From NCBI GenBank assembly GCA_013287275.1, contig JABDED010000022.1, positions 1 through 40,310 of the forward strand: a stretch of 40,310 nt of DNA, written 5' to 3'. The notes beneath the pieces were generated by a model. The model worked only from the letters and a program-made list of their open reading frames with translations. It ran no database searches and was not told the origin of the DNA. Source of the DNA: Betaproteobacteria bacterium (GTDB lineage Bacteria; Pseudomonadota; Gammaproteobacteria; Burkholderiales; Burkholderiaceae_D). Both the position numbers and the translations under genes were made by a program. Below, one piece after another: positions 15,221 through 23,500 of this stretch; the first letter of the stretch is position 1, and each line of letters opens with the position of its first letter.

Positions 15221-15739
15221 ATGATGAAGATGCCAGATGATTTTTGGGAAACGACAGAATATTCGAAACGAGAATATGAGGCCGAACCCATTAGCGACAG
15301 CCTTGTTTCGTTAATCGAAGAAAAGCTTGGATATAAGCTACCATCCGCATATATCGAGCTGATGCGAACGCAGAACGGCGGAATACCAAAACGAACGTGC
15401 TATCGCACGACCGGTAGGACGTCCTGGTCTCACGGTCATATTGCCATTACCGGCATCTATGGCATTAGTATGAGTATGCCCAATGCCCTGTGCGGAAAGT
15501 TCTGCAGCGAATTTTGGATTGATGAGTGGGGCTATCCTCCGCTCGGAGTTTATTTTGCGGATTGCCCCTCTGCAGGGCACGACATGCTTTGCTTGGACTA
15601 TTCAGTGGCTGGACCCACCGGAGAACCCCGAGTAGTACACGTGGACCAAGAGTGGGACTACCGCGTAACGGTGCTGGCGGAAACTTTCGAGGACTTCGTT
15701 TTTGGATTAGAACCCGATGAGAATTTTGTTGTTGACTAA
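15221..15739 (+). CDS. SMI1/KNR4 (SUKH) family immunity-type protein
   Basis: Protein of 172 residues with the SUKH fold used by bacterial immunity proteins against polymorphic toxins such as nucleases. The signature is the N-terminal ISDSLVSLIEEKLGYKLPSAYIELMRTQNGG (about residues 23-53; the L-P-x-x-Y-x-x-x-M-x-x-x-N-G-G core is diagnostic). Downstream come GVYFADCPSAGHDMLCLDY (the x-G-H-D-x-x-x-L-D-Y block) and EPRVVHVDQEWDYRVTVLAETFEDFVFGL. No toxin with a matching secretion domain is nearby, so it appears to be an orphan immunity gene. The start codon is ATG at 15221, or an in-frame ATG at 15230; no strong Shine-Dalgarno. The island motif flanks it on both sides. Confidence 0.88.
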   Translation: MMKMPDDFWETTEYSKREYEAEPISDSLVSLIEEKLGYKLPSAYIELMRTQNGGIPKRTCYRTTGRTSWSHGHIAITGIYGISMSMPNALCGKFCSEFWIDEWGYPPLGVYFADCPSAGHDMLCLDYSVAGPTGEPRVVHVDQEWDYRVTVLAETFEDFVFGLEPDENFVVD

Positions 15740-15763
15740 GGCCGCTACCTGCGGGGCAGAAAT

Positions 15764-15785
15764 CGGCCAGAAGCAGACTTCCGGG
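15764..15785 (+). repeat. Island motif, copy 3
   Basis: CGGCCAGAAGCAGACTT followed by CCGGG, 25 bases after the SUKH stop and 47 bases before the HEPN-motif gene. Confidence 0.65.
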
Positions 15786-15832
15786 ATTGCACCCCATATT
15801 TTTGAATGGCATAGACACTTATAGGTACACAA

Positions 15833-16489
15833 TTGGAATCCTTGAATTTCAGTTTTGCGAATGGTCGGTTCGAGATATTGGGCTTCCCTGATGCCGTAAA
15901 AGCTGTTGCGCTAACGCGGCAAGAGGGGAAGTTCCTCGCGGATCTTGCGTTGCACCAAGCTGATTTAGAGTTTGCATTGAATTGCCTGGAAGGAATCAAC
16001 AGGCACCCCACCGATGCCTTCATACAGCAAGCGCTTTGGCGTTCCGCAGTATCCCACTTTGTTAAATGCTTTTCGAGCGGAGCGCGGAGGTTCCTTCAAC
16101 CGAATCAGGTTCTCAAAGGGCAGCCGGAGCTGGCTTTGTGGGCGTTCAACTATATTAAGGAATTAAGGAATAAGCACATCGCCCATGATGACAATAGTCT
16201 CTCGCAGTCAATACCGGGGGCAATTATCAATAACGGAACGAAAAAATTCAAAATCGAGAAGGTTTTCGCTCTACCAATTCACGCGGACACGCTCATGACG
16301 GAGAACTATAGCAATCTTAAATTGCTATGTGACGTTGTCTTGGCATGGGTCGTAAGTCAGTTTGATCTTGAATGCGGCCGAATCACAGCGGCGTTAGAAA
16401 AGACGAGCCACAATGATCTTATGCGCCGATCTGAACCCTCGTTCTCAATTGCCAAGATCGAAGACATAGGCATATCCCGATCCGCCTAA
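15833..16489 (+). CDS. Hypothetical protein with a HEPN-type Rx5H motif
   Basis: Protein of 218 residues, mostly helical, with no signal peptide. The distinctive feature is KELRNKHIAHDDN, in which Arg112 and His118 fit the Rx4-6H catalytic signature of HEPN ribonucleases and sit at the end of a predicted long helix (LALWAFNYIKELRNKH). HEPN proteins are frequent in toxin-antitoxin, abortive-infection and anti-phage systems. The N-terminal half (ADLALHQADLEFALNCL, RSAVSHFVKCF) is compatible with the preceding HEPN helices. No typical ATG exists upstream in frame, since a stop lies at 15812; TTG at 15833 is the assumed start. It lies third in the motif-separated array after two immunity-type genes. 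Whether it acts as a toxin is inference. Confidence 0.65.
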   Translation: MESLNFSFANGRFEILGFPDAVKAVALTRQEGKFLADLALHQADLEFALNCLEGINRHPTDAFIQQALWRSAVSHFVKCFSSGARRFLQPNQVLKGQPELALWAFNYIKELRNKHIAHDDNSLSQSIPGAIINNGTKKFKIEKVFALPIHADTLMTENYSNLKLLCDVVLAWVVSQFDLECGRITAALEKTSHNDLMRRSEPSFSIAKIEDIGISRSA

Positions 16490-16567
16490 ATTACGCCAAC
16501 CGGGATAATTCAACCTAATAACCCGATTTGAGAAAGCGATGTTTTTGCACAGCCATTCTGAGGTAAG

Positions 16568-16588
16568 CCAATGGTCCGCTTTGGGGCG
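16568..16588 (-). repeat. Island motif, copy 4, inverted and degenerate
   Basis: On the minus strand CGCCCCAAAGCGGACCATTGG, matching copy 1 at 14 of 21 positions including AAGCGGAC. It lies 78 bases beyond the HEPN-motif gene and faces the other three copies. Confidence 0.45.
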
Positions 16589-16659
16589 ATACCACCCCTT
16601 CGCAATTGACAAATCCCCAAGCAAACGAGGGCATAGCCCTCGATTCCCTTAGCCCTGTC

Positions 16660-17670
16660 TCACACCGCTCCGCGCGTAATCAATTCAGAATATGCCGCCG
16701 GATCCATATTGGAACCGCAGACGATCAACCCCACCTTCTTGCCGTCCAGCTTCTCCTTCAAGGGGCCGAACATGCCGGCGGCGGCCACCGCAGCAGCGGG
16801 CTCCGCCACCAGTTTGACGTCGCGGTACAGGTAGTACATCGCGCGGCAGATCTGGTCGTCGCTGACGCGCACCACTTCATCGACGAACATCCGGCATACG
16901 TCCATGCTGTAGGGCATCGCATACGGTGCGCCCAGGCTGTCGGCGACGGTATCCACCTTGTCCAGCTTCTCCGGCCGGCCTGACTGGAAGCTGCGGTACA
17001 TGATGTCGGCGCCGAAGGGTTCTACCCCATACACCTTGCAGGCCGGGTTGAGCTGCTTGACTGCGGCGGAGATGCCGGCGCACAGCCCGCCACCGCCTAT
17101 CGGCACCACGACCGCATCCAGCCCTGGCACCTGCTGCATCAACTCCAGTCCCACGGTTGCAGTGCCTAGCGCCGTCAAAGGGCCGTCGAAGGGATGGATC
17201 ATCGCGCGGCCTTCCTCGACTGCGATCTGCTTGCCCCAGCGGAAGGCTTCATGCACGCTGGGGGCCAGCTGCACTTCCGCGCCGTATTCCTTGCAGGCGG
17301 CGATGCGCGCCGGGCTGGCGTTTTGCGGCATCACCACGATGGCGTGGATATTCATCAGCCTGGCAGTGTAGGCCACTGCCACCGCGTGGTTGCCGGCGCT
17401 GACTGCGACCACGCCTCTTTGCTTGGCCGCATAATCCAGCGCCTCGAAGCAGTTCAGGGCGCCGCGGAATTTGAAGGTGCCGGTCTTTTGAAACAGCTCC
17501 AGTTTCAGCCATACGCTGCCGGGTTTGCTCATCAGTTCTTCGACGGCGCCGGTTTGCCAGCGCCACACCGGCGTGGTGAGTACCTTGCCGGACTGGCGCT
17601 CAGCGGTTTGCCGGATGTCGTGCAGCGAGGGATAGGCGCGCGTGTCCGCACGCTCCAGTTGTTGGAACAT
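16660..17670 (-). CDS. Threonine/serine dehydratase (PLP fold type II)
   Basis: Cytosolic PLP enzyme of 336 residues in the threonine dehydratase / serine racemase family; deaminates threonine or serine to a 2-oxo acid and ammonia. PLP-binding Lys67 lies in GTFKFRGALN, the phosphate-binding glycine loop is VPIGGGGLCAGI, and VAVSAGNHAVAVAYTARL and IHAIVVMPQNASPARIAACKEYGAEV are classic blocks. The C-terminal IVCGSNMDPAAYSELI ends the catalytic domain; no regulatory ACT domain is present, so this is the short, catabolic-like or biodegradative type and not IlvA. The start at 17670 has GGAGA upstream; the longer frame to 17757 adds a non-family tail. Exact substrate not resolved. Confidence 0.88.
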   Translation of the reverse strand: MFQQLERADTRAYPSLHDIRQTAERQSGKVLTTPVWRWQTGAVEELMSKPGSVWLKLELFQKTGTFKFRGALNCFEALDYAAKQRGVVAVSAGNHAVAVAYTARLMNIHAIVVMPQNASPARIAACKEYGAEVQLAPSVHEAFRWGKQIAVEEGRAMIHPFDGPLTALGTATVGLELMQQVPGLDAVVVPIGGGGLCAGISAAVKQLNPACKVYGVEPFGADIMYRSFQSGRPEKLDKVDTVADSLGAPYAMPYSMDVCRMFVDEVVRVSDDQICRAMYYLYRDVKLVAEPAAAVAAAGMFGPLKEKLDGKKVGLIVCGSNMDPAAYSELITRGAV

Positions 17671-18171
17671 GATTTTTCTCCATGGAATTTGCAAGGGATG
17701 CGCGCGAGCAGGCTCAGCGGCGCACGATAGCGGTTGAGGGGCGCCCAGCACCGGCAAAGCCGTAGCTCAGCGACCCTGGATAATTCGAATAATGGAGGAG
17801 GGGAAGGAAATGGAGGAAGCTTGGGCCTGCGGTGCTGCAGCCCGGCTCATACCGGCGAACGCATCCGCCCCAGCCGCGTGTGCGGTAGGTGTCGGGCAAT
17901 TCAAAGAGGCCGGTAGTAGGGTGTCCATGAATGCATCATGCCAAATTTATCGCAGGCCTGCAAGGGGGTCTCATATTGCGGATGGATGCCGGTGTGCGGA
18001 TTGAAGCTGAATTTGCAGCCAAAAGAAATCTTTACTCCGGCCGCAGCGTCTGCAATATTTCAGGAGCAAGGGCGGGAAATGTTGTTAATATAGCTCTATG
18101 CCTTAATTTTTTTCCTTACGCGAATTTTGCGATTTACGTCTGCCTTTCCCCTCTAGATGAAAAGGATATCC
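17671..18171. other. Divergent intergenic region, no gene seen
   Basis: About 500 bases between the dehydratase and dsbA starts. GC-rich near 17700-17900 and AT-rich near 18050-18150, where a dsbA promoter is likely. No convincing coding frame or hairpin terminator. Confidence 0.4.
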
Positions 18172-18840
18172 ATGCGTTACTTCAGCCTTGCTATTGCCGC
18201 CGCCGGCCTGCTCGCTAATCTCGCTTTCGCTACACCGGCCAGCCCGCAAAATGGCGCCGAGTACAGCACGCTTCCCAATTCGCAGCCGGCGCAGTCGGTG
18301 GGCAAGAAAATCGAGGTCATAGAATTTTTCATGTACCACTGCCCCGCATGCAATATGCTGGAGCCCGAGTTGCTGGATTGGGTGAAAAAGCAGGGCGACA
18401 ATATCGTGTTCCGCCGCATGCATATCCCGCATACCGGTCCCAACGATCCGGAAGCACACTTGTTCCTGACGCTGGAGGCGATGAAGAACGAAGACGCCTT
18501 GCACGGCAAGGTGCTGGCTACCTGGCATGTCGAGCACCGCCGCCTGATGAACGACGCAGACAATCTCGACTGGGCCGTCAAGAACGGCATCGACAAGGCC
18601 AAATTCCTCGAATACTACAATTCGTTTTCAGTAAAAACCAGGCTGCAGAATCTATCGCGCATCGCTGCCAGCTATCAGGTCGACAGCACGCCTACCCTGG
18701 TCGTCGATGGCCGCTTCCTGACTAATCCGGCGATGGTGGATGCCAGCAACCAGGGAATACCGCACCCGGCCTTGAACAAGGCGACGCTGCAGGTGGTTGA
18801 GGCGCTGGTAGTGAAGGCCAGGGCGGGTAAGGGCGGATAG
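18172..18840 (+). CDS. dsbA: DsbA-like periplasmic thiol:disulfide oxidoreductase
   Basis: Exported thioredoxin-fold protein of 222 residues that introduces disulfides into periplasmic proteins. Signal peptide MRYFSLAIAAAGLLANLAFA is cleaved before TPASPQ. The active site is EFFMYHCPACNMLEP (Cys57 and Cys60); the dipeptide is Pro-Ala, where DsbA usually has Pro-His, which should make the site less oxidising. The cis-proline loop is DSTPTLVVDGRF. The helical insertion is normal. The ATG at 18172 is chosen because AAAAGG lies before it and the signal peptide starts there. Length and topology match betaproteobacterial DsbA. Possibly a second, specialised copy; that cannot be settled here. Confidence 0.85.
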   Translation: MRYFSLAIAAAGLLANLAFATPASPQNGAEYSTLPNSQPAQSVGKKIEVIEFFMYHCPACNMLEPELLDWVKKQGDNIVFRRMHIPHTGPNDPEAHLFLTLEAMKNEDALHGKVLATWHVEHRRLMNDADNLDWAVKNGIDKAKFLEYYNSFSVKTRLQNLSRIAASYQVDSTPTLVVDGRFLTNPAMVDASNQGIPHPALNKATLQVVEALVVKARAGKGG

Positions 18841-18861
18841 ATGGACGGCACGGATGGATGG

Positions 18862-18976
18862 GTAGGGTGGGCAAATATTGCCCACGCCGTCGAAGAAGAA
18901 TGTTGGGCTTATTCTCAGTGCAGGCCGCGCAATTCATTTGAGCTTGCAGTCGCGTGGGCACGGGTGCCCACCCTAC
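18862..18976. repeat. REP/BIME-like palindromic element (GTAGGGTGGGCA type)
   Basis: A 115-bp element whose ends are inverted: it begins GTAGGGTGGGCA and ends TGCCCACCCTAC. Each end is itself a hairpin (TGGGCAAATATTGCCCA at 18868-18884; GGGCACGGGTGCCC at 18956-18969). About 60 bases of unrelated sequence separate the two halves. It lies between the convergent dsbA and pncC genes. Confidence 0.75.
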
Positions 18977-19003
18977 AGGTTGAAGACTACAGGGCCGCGG
19001 CTT

Positions 19004-19489
19004 TTATACTTCTTTCAGATGGCGCAGCAAGCGGTCCAGCGCATGGACTATCGTCTGCTCGCGCACCGAATGCCGGTCGCCGCCAAACACCAGCCGCTCG
19101 GTGTGCGTAGTGCCGCCGACCTGCCAGCCGAAGCAGACTGTGCCCACCGGCTTGCCGGGCACTGCGCCGCCGGGGCCGGCGATGCCGGTCGTTGATATCG
19201 CGATGTGCGCTTCGGAACTGGCCAGCGCACCTTCCGCCATTGCTGCCGCAATTTCTTCGCTGACGGCGCCGTGCTGCGCGATCAGCGATGGAGATATATC
19301 CAGCAATTCAGACTTGGAAGAATTGGAATAGGTCACAAAGCCGCAGTCGAACCAGTCCGATGATCCGGCGATCTCGGTAATGGCCTGGCAGATGCCGCCG
19401 CCGGTGCAGGACTCTGCCACGGTCAGCAAGAGTTTTTTGGATTTCAGTGCTTCGCCGACTTGCGCGGCCAGTTCTACAGAGTTGAGCAT
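19004..19489 (-). CDS. pncC: Nicotinamide-nucleotide amidohydrolase (CinA C-terminal type)
   Basis: Stand-alone CinA C-terminal domain of 161 residues that deamidates nicotinamide mononucleotide to nicotinate mononucleotide in NAD salvage. Family blocks: LLLTVAESCTGGGICQAIT (catalytic Ser in AESCTGG), GSSDWFDCGFVTYSN, KSELLDI, GAVSEEIAAAMAEGAL, AISTTGIAGPGGAVPGKPVGTV. The start is decided by AGGAGG seven bases upstream of the ATG at 19489; the longer frame to 19507 would include that ribosome-binding site. Read towards dsbA, with the palindromic element between the two 3' ends. In Proteobacteria it commonly lies near thiL and pgpA; here those are 18 kb away. Confidence 0.93.
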   Translation of the reverse strand: MLNSVELAAQVGEALKSKKLLLTVAESCTGGGICQAITEIAGSSDWFDCGFVTYSNSSKSELLDISPSLIAQHGAVSEEIAAAMAEGALASSEAHIAISTTGIAGPGGAVPGKPVGTVCFGWQVGGTTHTERLVFGGDRHSVREQTIVHALDRLLRHLKEV

Positions 19490-19650
19490 GGCATGGCCTC
19501 CTGTCATTTATCTTACTTACAGGATTACTTTACCACTTTGTACGGAGGGTTATCTGCTTTTGTGTTGCTGCGTGCAAAACAAAAGTGCATACAGGATTCA
19601 TGCTGCAAAGCAAAACGCAGAAATTAATATGAAGCCTCGTTCCCTTATGC

Positions 19651-20571
19651 TTATTTCTTCTTAAGGGCGATAAAGAGCCCGCCGACGATCAGGACGGTTC
19701 CCAGCACTAGCGACACCGTCAAAGGTTCGCCCAACAGCAGCACCGCCAGACCGACGCCGACCACCGGCATTAGCGCGGTGAACATCGCCGCTTTCGGCCC
19801 CAGCAAGCGCACTGCCAGGTTAAAGAACAGCACCGAGACCACGCTGACGACGATGCCCATATACAGCGCCTGGATCGCAACCGCCGTCGTATCCAGCCTG
19901 AATACGGACAGGCCCTCAAACAGGAAATAAAAGGGCAGCGCGACCAAGCCGCCGACCTGCACCACGGCCACCACCGCCAGCGGTTCGGTGTCCCAGCGCC
20001 GCATCAGCACCGTGTACAGCGACCACATCAGCGCAGCAACAACGAACAGCATGTCGCCGCGCCAGGCTTCGGGGTTGACGCCGGCCACCGGATGCAGGAT
20101 GGCGCCCAGCTTCACCGTCAGCACGCCGGCCACCAGCAGCGCCAGTCCGAGCAAGGGGATGCGCTGCTGCCCGTCCAGCAACAGCCGGGCGACCAGCGCG
20201 GTGAAGATGGGGGTAAAGGCCGGATAGATCAGCGAGCTGTGCGTCGCCGGCGCCCATTGCAGGCCGCCTATCAGCACCATGTTGTACAGCGGGCCGGCCA
20301 GCAGCACGAACACGATTGCGTGTTTCCAGCCCACACCGCATGCATTCCAGATGCCGCGCCGGATGAACAGCGGCAGCATCAGCAGGCCGCTGACGCCAAA
20401 GCGCAGCATGGTCAGGTCCAGTGCGGTCATGCCGGCCTGGTAGCCGAAGCTGGCGACCACCGGCTGCGCGCCCCAGACCAGCGCCACTGCCAGGCCGTAC
20501 AGAAAACCGCTGAGGCTCAGCGGCGCCGGCGTGGACGCGGCCGGCCCTGCTTCAGGAAGCGCTTGGGCCAT
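19651..20571 (-). CDS. EamA/DMT-family transporter
   Basis: Inner-membrane protein of 306 residues with about ten hydrophobic helices in two EamA repeats, each with the drug/metabolite-transporter pattern (first repeat from GFLYGLAVALVWGAQPVVAS, second from WRGDMLFVVAALMWSLYTVLM). It ends in a short Lys-rich tail. Its ATG at 20571 overlaps the 3' end of the 5-oxoprolinase gene by 20 bases, so the two are translated from one message. In that setting it may export a product such as an amino acid or take up a related compound; the family covers both directions and no substrate can be read. Confidence 0.88.
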   Translation of the reverse strand: MAQALPEAGPAASTPAPLSLSGFLYGLAVALVWGAQPVVASFGYQAGMTALDLTMLRFGVSGLLMLPLFIRRGIWNACGVGWKHAIVFVLLAGPLYNMVLIGGLQWAPATHSSLIYPAFTPIFTALVARLLLDGQQRIPLLGLALLVAGVLTVKLGAILHPVAGVNPEAWRGDMLFVVAALMWSLYTVLMRRWDTEPLAVVAVVQVGGLVALPFYFLFEGLSVFRLDTTAVAIQALYMGIVVSVVSVLFFNLAVRLLGPKAAMFTALMPVVGVGLAVLLLGEPLTVSLVLGTVLIVGGLFIALKKK

Positions 20572-23500
20572 AGCCGCCCCCGCCTGGAGTCTCGATCACA
20601 AAGATTTCCCCCGCCTGCATCGCGGTGCTGGCCACAAAGCTGAGTTCTTCCACCGTGCCGTCATTACGGATCACGCTATTCCTGCCGCAATGCCCCGCTT
20701 CGCCGCCCGCCATGCCGAAAGGCGCATAGATGCGGTTGTTGGACAGGATGGATGCGGTCATGTCTTCCAGGAAGCGTATCTTGCGTATGCCGCCGTTGCC
20801 GCCATGCCACTGCCCCTTGCCGCCGGAACCCGGATTGATCTCATAGCTCTCCAGCCGCACCGGATAGCGCCACTCCAGGATCTCAGGATCGGTCAGCCGC
20901 GAATTGGTCATATGGGTTTGCACCACGTCGGTGCCGTTGAAGCCTTCGCCCGCGCCGGAGCCGCCGGAGATGGTTTCATAATACTGGTGCTCTTCATTGC
21001 CGAAGGTGAAGTTGTTCATCGTGCCCGGCGATGACGCCAGCACGCCCAGCGCGCCGTACAGCGCATTGGTGATGCAGCTGGACGTCTCCACATTGCCGGA
21101 TACCACGGCGGCAGGGTAGTGCGGGTTCAGCATTGAGCCCGGCGGGATGATCACCCTCAGCGGTTTCAGGCAGCCGGCATTCAGCGGAATCTCGTCGTCG
21201 ATCAGGGTGCGGAACACATACAGCACCGCCGCCATGCAAATCGCGCTGGGCGCATTGAAGTTGTTGTTCAGTTGCGGCGAGGTGCCGGTAAAGTCGATCT
21301 CGGCCGAGCGCTGCGCATGGTTGACCCGTATCGCTACCTTGATCACGGCGCCGTTGTCCAGCTTGTATTCGTAGTGGCTGTCCTTCAGCGCGGTGATCAC
21401 GCGGCGCACCGCTTCTTCCGCATTGTCCTGCACGTGCTTCATATAGGCCTGCACTACCTCTAGCCCGAAGTGCTGCACCATCTTCAGCAACTCATCCACG
21501 CCTTTCTGGTTGGCGGCGATCTGTGCCTGGAAGTCCGCCAGGTTCTGGTGGATGTTGCGGGCCGGGTATTTGCCGGACGACAGCAGCGCTGTCGCTTCTT
21601 TTTCCAGGAACACGCCGGCGCGCACCAGCTGGAAGTTATTGATCAGCACGCCTTCTTCTTCTACTACCGTGCTGTCGGCCGGCATCGAGCCCGGTGTGAT
21701 GCCGCCTATATCCGCATGATGGCCGCGCGAACCGACATAAAACAGGATGCGCGTCCCCTCCTGGTTGAAGGCGGGAGTGATCACCGTGATATCCGGCAGA
21801 TGGGTGCCGCCGTTATACGGGTCGTTCAGCATATACACGTCGCCGGGCTGCATCTTGCCGGCGTTTTCGCGGATGATGGTCTTGATGCTGTCGCCCATGG
21901 AACCCAGGTGCACCGGGATGTGCGGTGCATTGGCGATCAGGTTGCCCTCTTCATCGAACAGTGCGCAAGAGAAGTCCAGCCTCTCCTTGATGTTGACCGA
22001 GAATGCGGTGTTTTGCAGCCGCAGGCCCATCTGCTCGGCGATGCTCATGAACAGGTTGTTGAACACTTCCAGCATCACCGGGTCGGCGGTGGTGCCCATC
22101 GCCTGCCTTTGCCGGCGCGCTTCCACCCGGGTAAACACCAGGTGGTTCAATGCCGTCACCTCGGCAATCCAGCCCGGCTCTATGATGTTGGTGGCGTTCT
22201 TCTCGGCGATGATGGCCGGGCCGCGCACCACATCGCCGACGCGCATGTCTTCACGCAGGTACAGTGCGGTGTCGTGCCACTGGCCGCCGGAGAACAGGCG
22301 CACCGTGTCGCTGGCCTGCAGCGCTCCCGCGCGTGCCGGCAGCTGTTCTACCGCTGCCTGGCCCGCATCTTGGACCTCTGCGGAACTGCCTATCGCTTCC
22401 ACCGAGATCGCCTCTATCACCAGCACCTTGTCCGGCATCAAGAAGGAATAGCGTTTTTTATAGGCTGCCTCAAACTGGCTGACCATGTTCACTACGCTGT
22501 CCATGCCGACCACGATCACCGAATCGGTGCCGTCGTAGCGCAGGTGCACGCGCTGTTTCACCTGCAGGCGCTCTGCCGGTACATCTTGCGCCAGCAGGTC
22601 GGCGCCGGCTTGTGCCGACAGCTTGTCCAGTTGGGTTTGCAGTTCTGCCATCGCGCTGTCGTCCAGCGGCAACTCCATCGCCTGTTCGCGCATCGCGGTC
22701 TGGTCCGCCAGGCCCATGCCGTAGGCGGACAGCACGCCGGCAAACGGATGGGCAAACACCTTGCTCATGCCCAGCGCGTCGGCCACCAGGCAGGCGTGCT
22801 GGCCGCCGGCGCCGCCGAAAGTCGTCAGCGTATATTCGGTTACATCGTGGCCGCGCTGCACCGAGATGAACTTGATCGCATTCGCCATATTGCCGACCGC
22901 GATCTCGATGAAGCCTTCCGCCACTTCTTCCGGCGTGCTGCGCTTGCCGGTGGCGCGCTCTATCTGCGCCGCCATCTCGGTGAATTTTTGCACCACGGCG
23001 TCGCGGTCCAGCGTCTGGTCCGCATTCGGGCCGAATACTTTCGGAAAATAGCGCGGCTGTATCTTGCCCAGCATGACGTTGCAGTCGGTTACCGCCAGCT
23101 GGCCGCCGCGCCGGTAGCTGGCCGGGCCAGGATTGGCGCCGGCGCTGTCCGGGCCTACCCGGTAGCGAGTGCCGTCAAAATGCAATATCGAACCGCCGCC
23201 GGCCGCTACCGTATGGATGCTCATCATCGGTGCGCGCATGCGCACGCCAGCCACCTGGGTTTCAAATTCGCGCTCGAACTCGCCGGCATAGTGCGATACG
23301 TCGGTGGAAGTGCCGCCCATGTCAAAGCCGATGATCTTGTCAAAACCGGCGGTCTGCGCGGTGCGCACCATGCCGACGATGCCGCCGGCCGGGCCGGACA
23401 GGATGGAGTCCTTGCCCTGGAAACGGTGCGCATCGGTCAGGCCGCCATTGCTTTGCATGAAGAACAGCCGTACGCCGTGCATCTGCTCCGCCACCTGGTC

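Noticed and set aside
14813-15785. Classical integron attC sites
   Set aside because: The repeated motif has no GTTRRRY/RYYYAAC core pair at the right place and no integrase gene is present, so a standard integron cassette array is not claimed.
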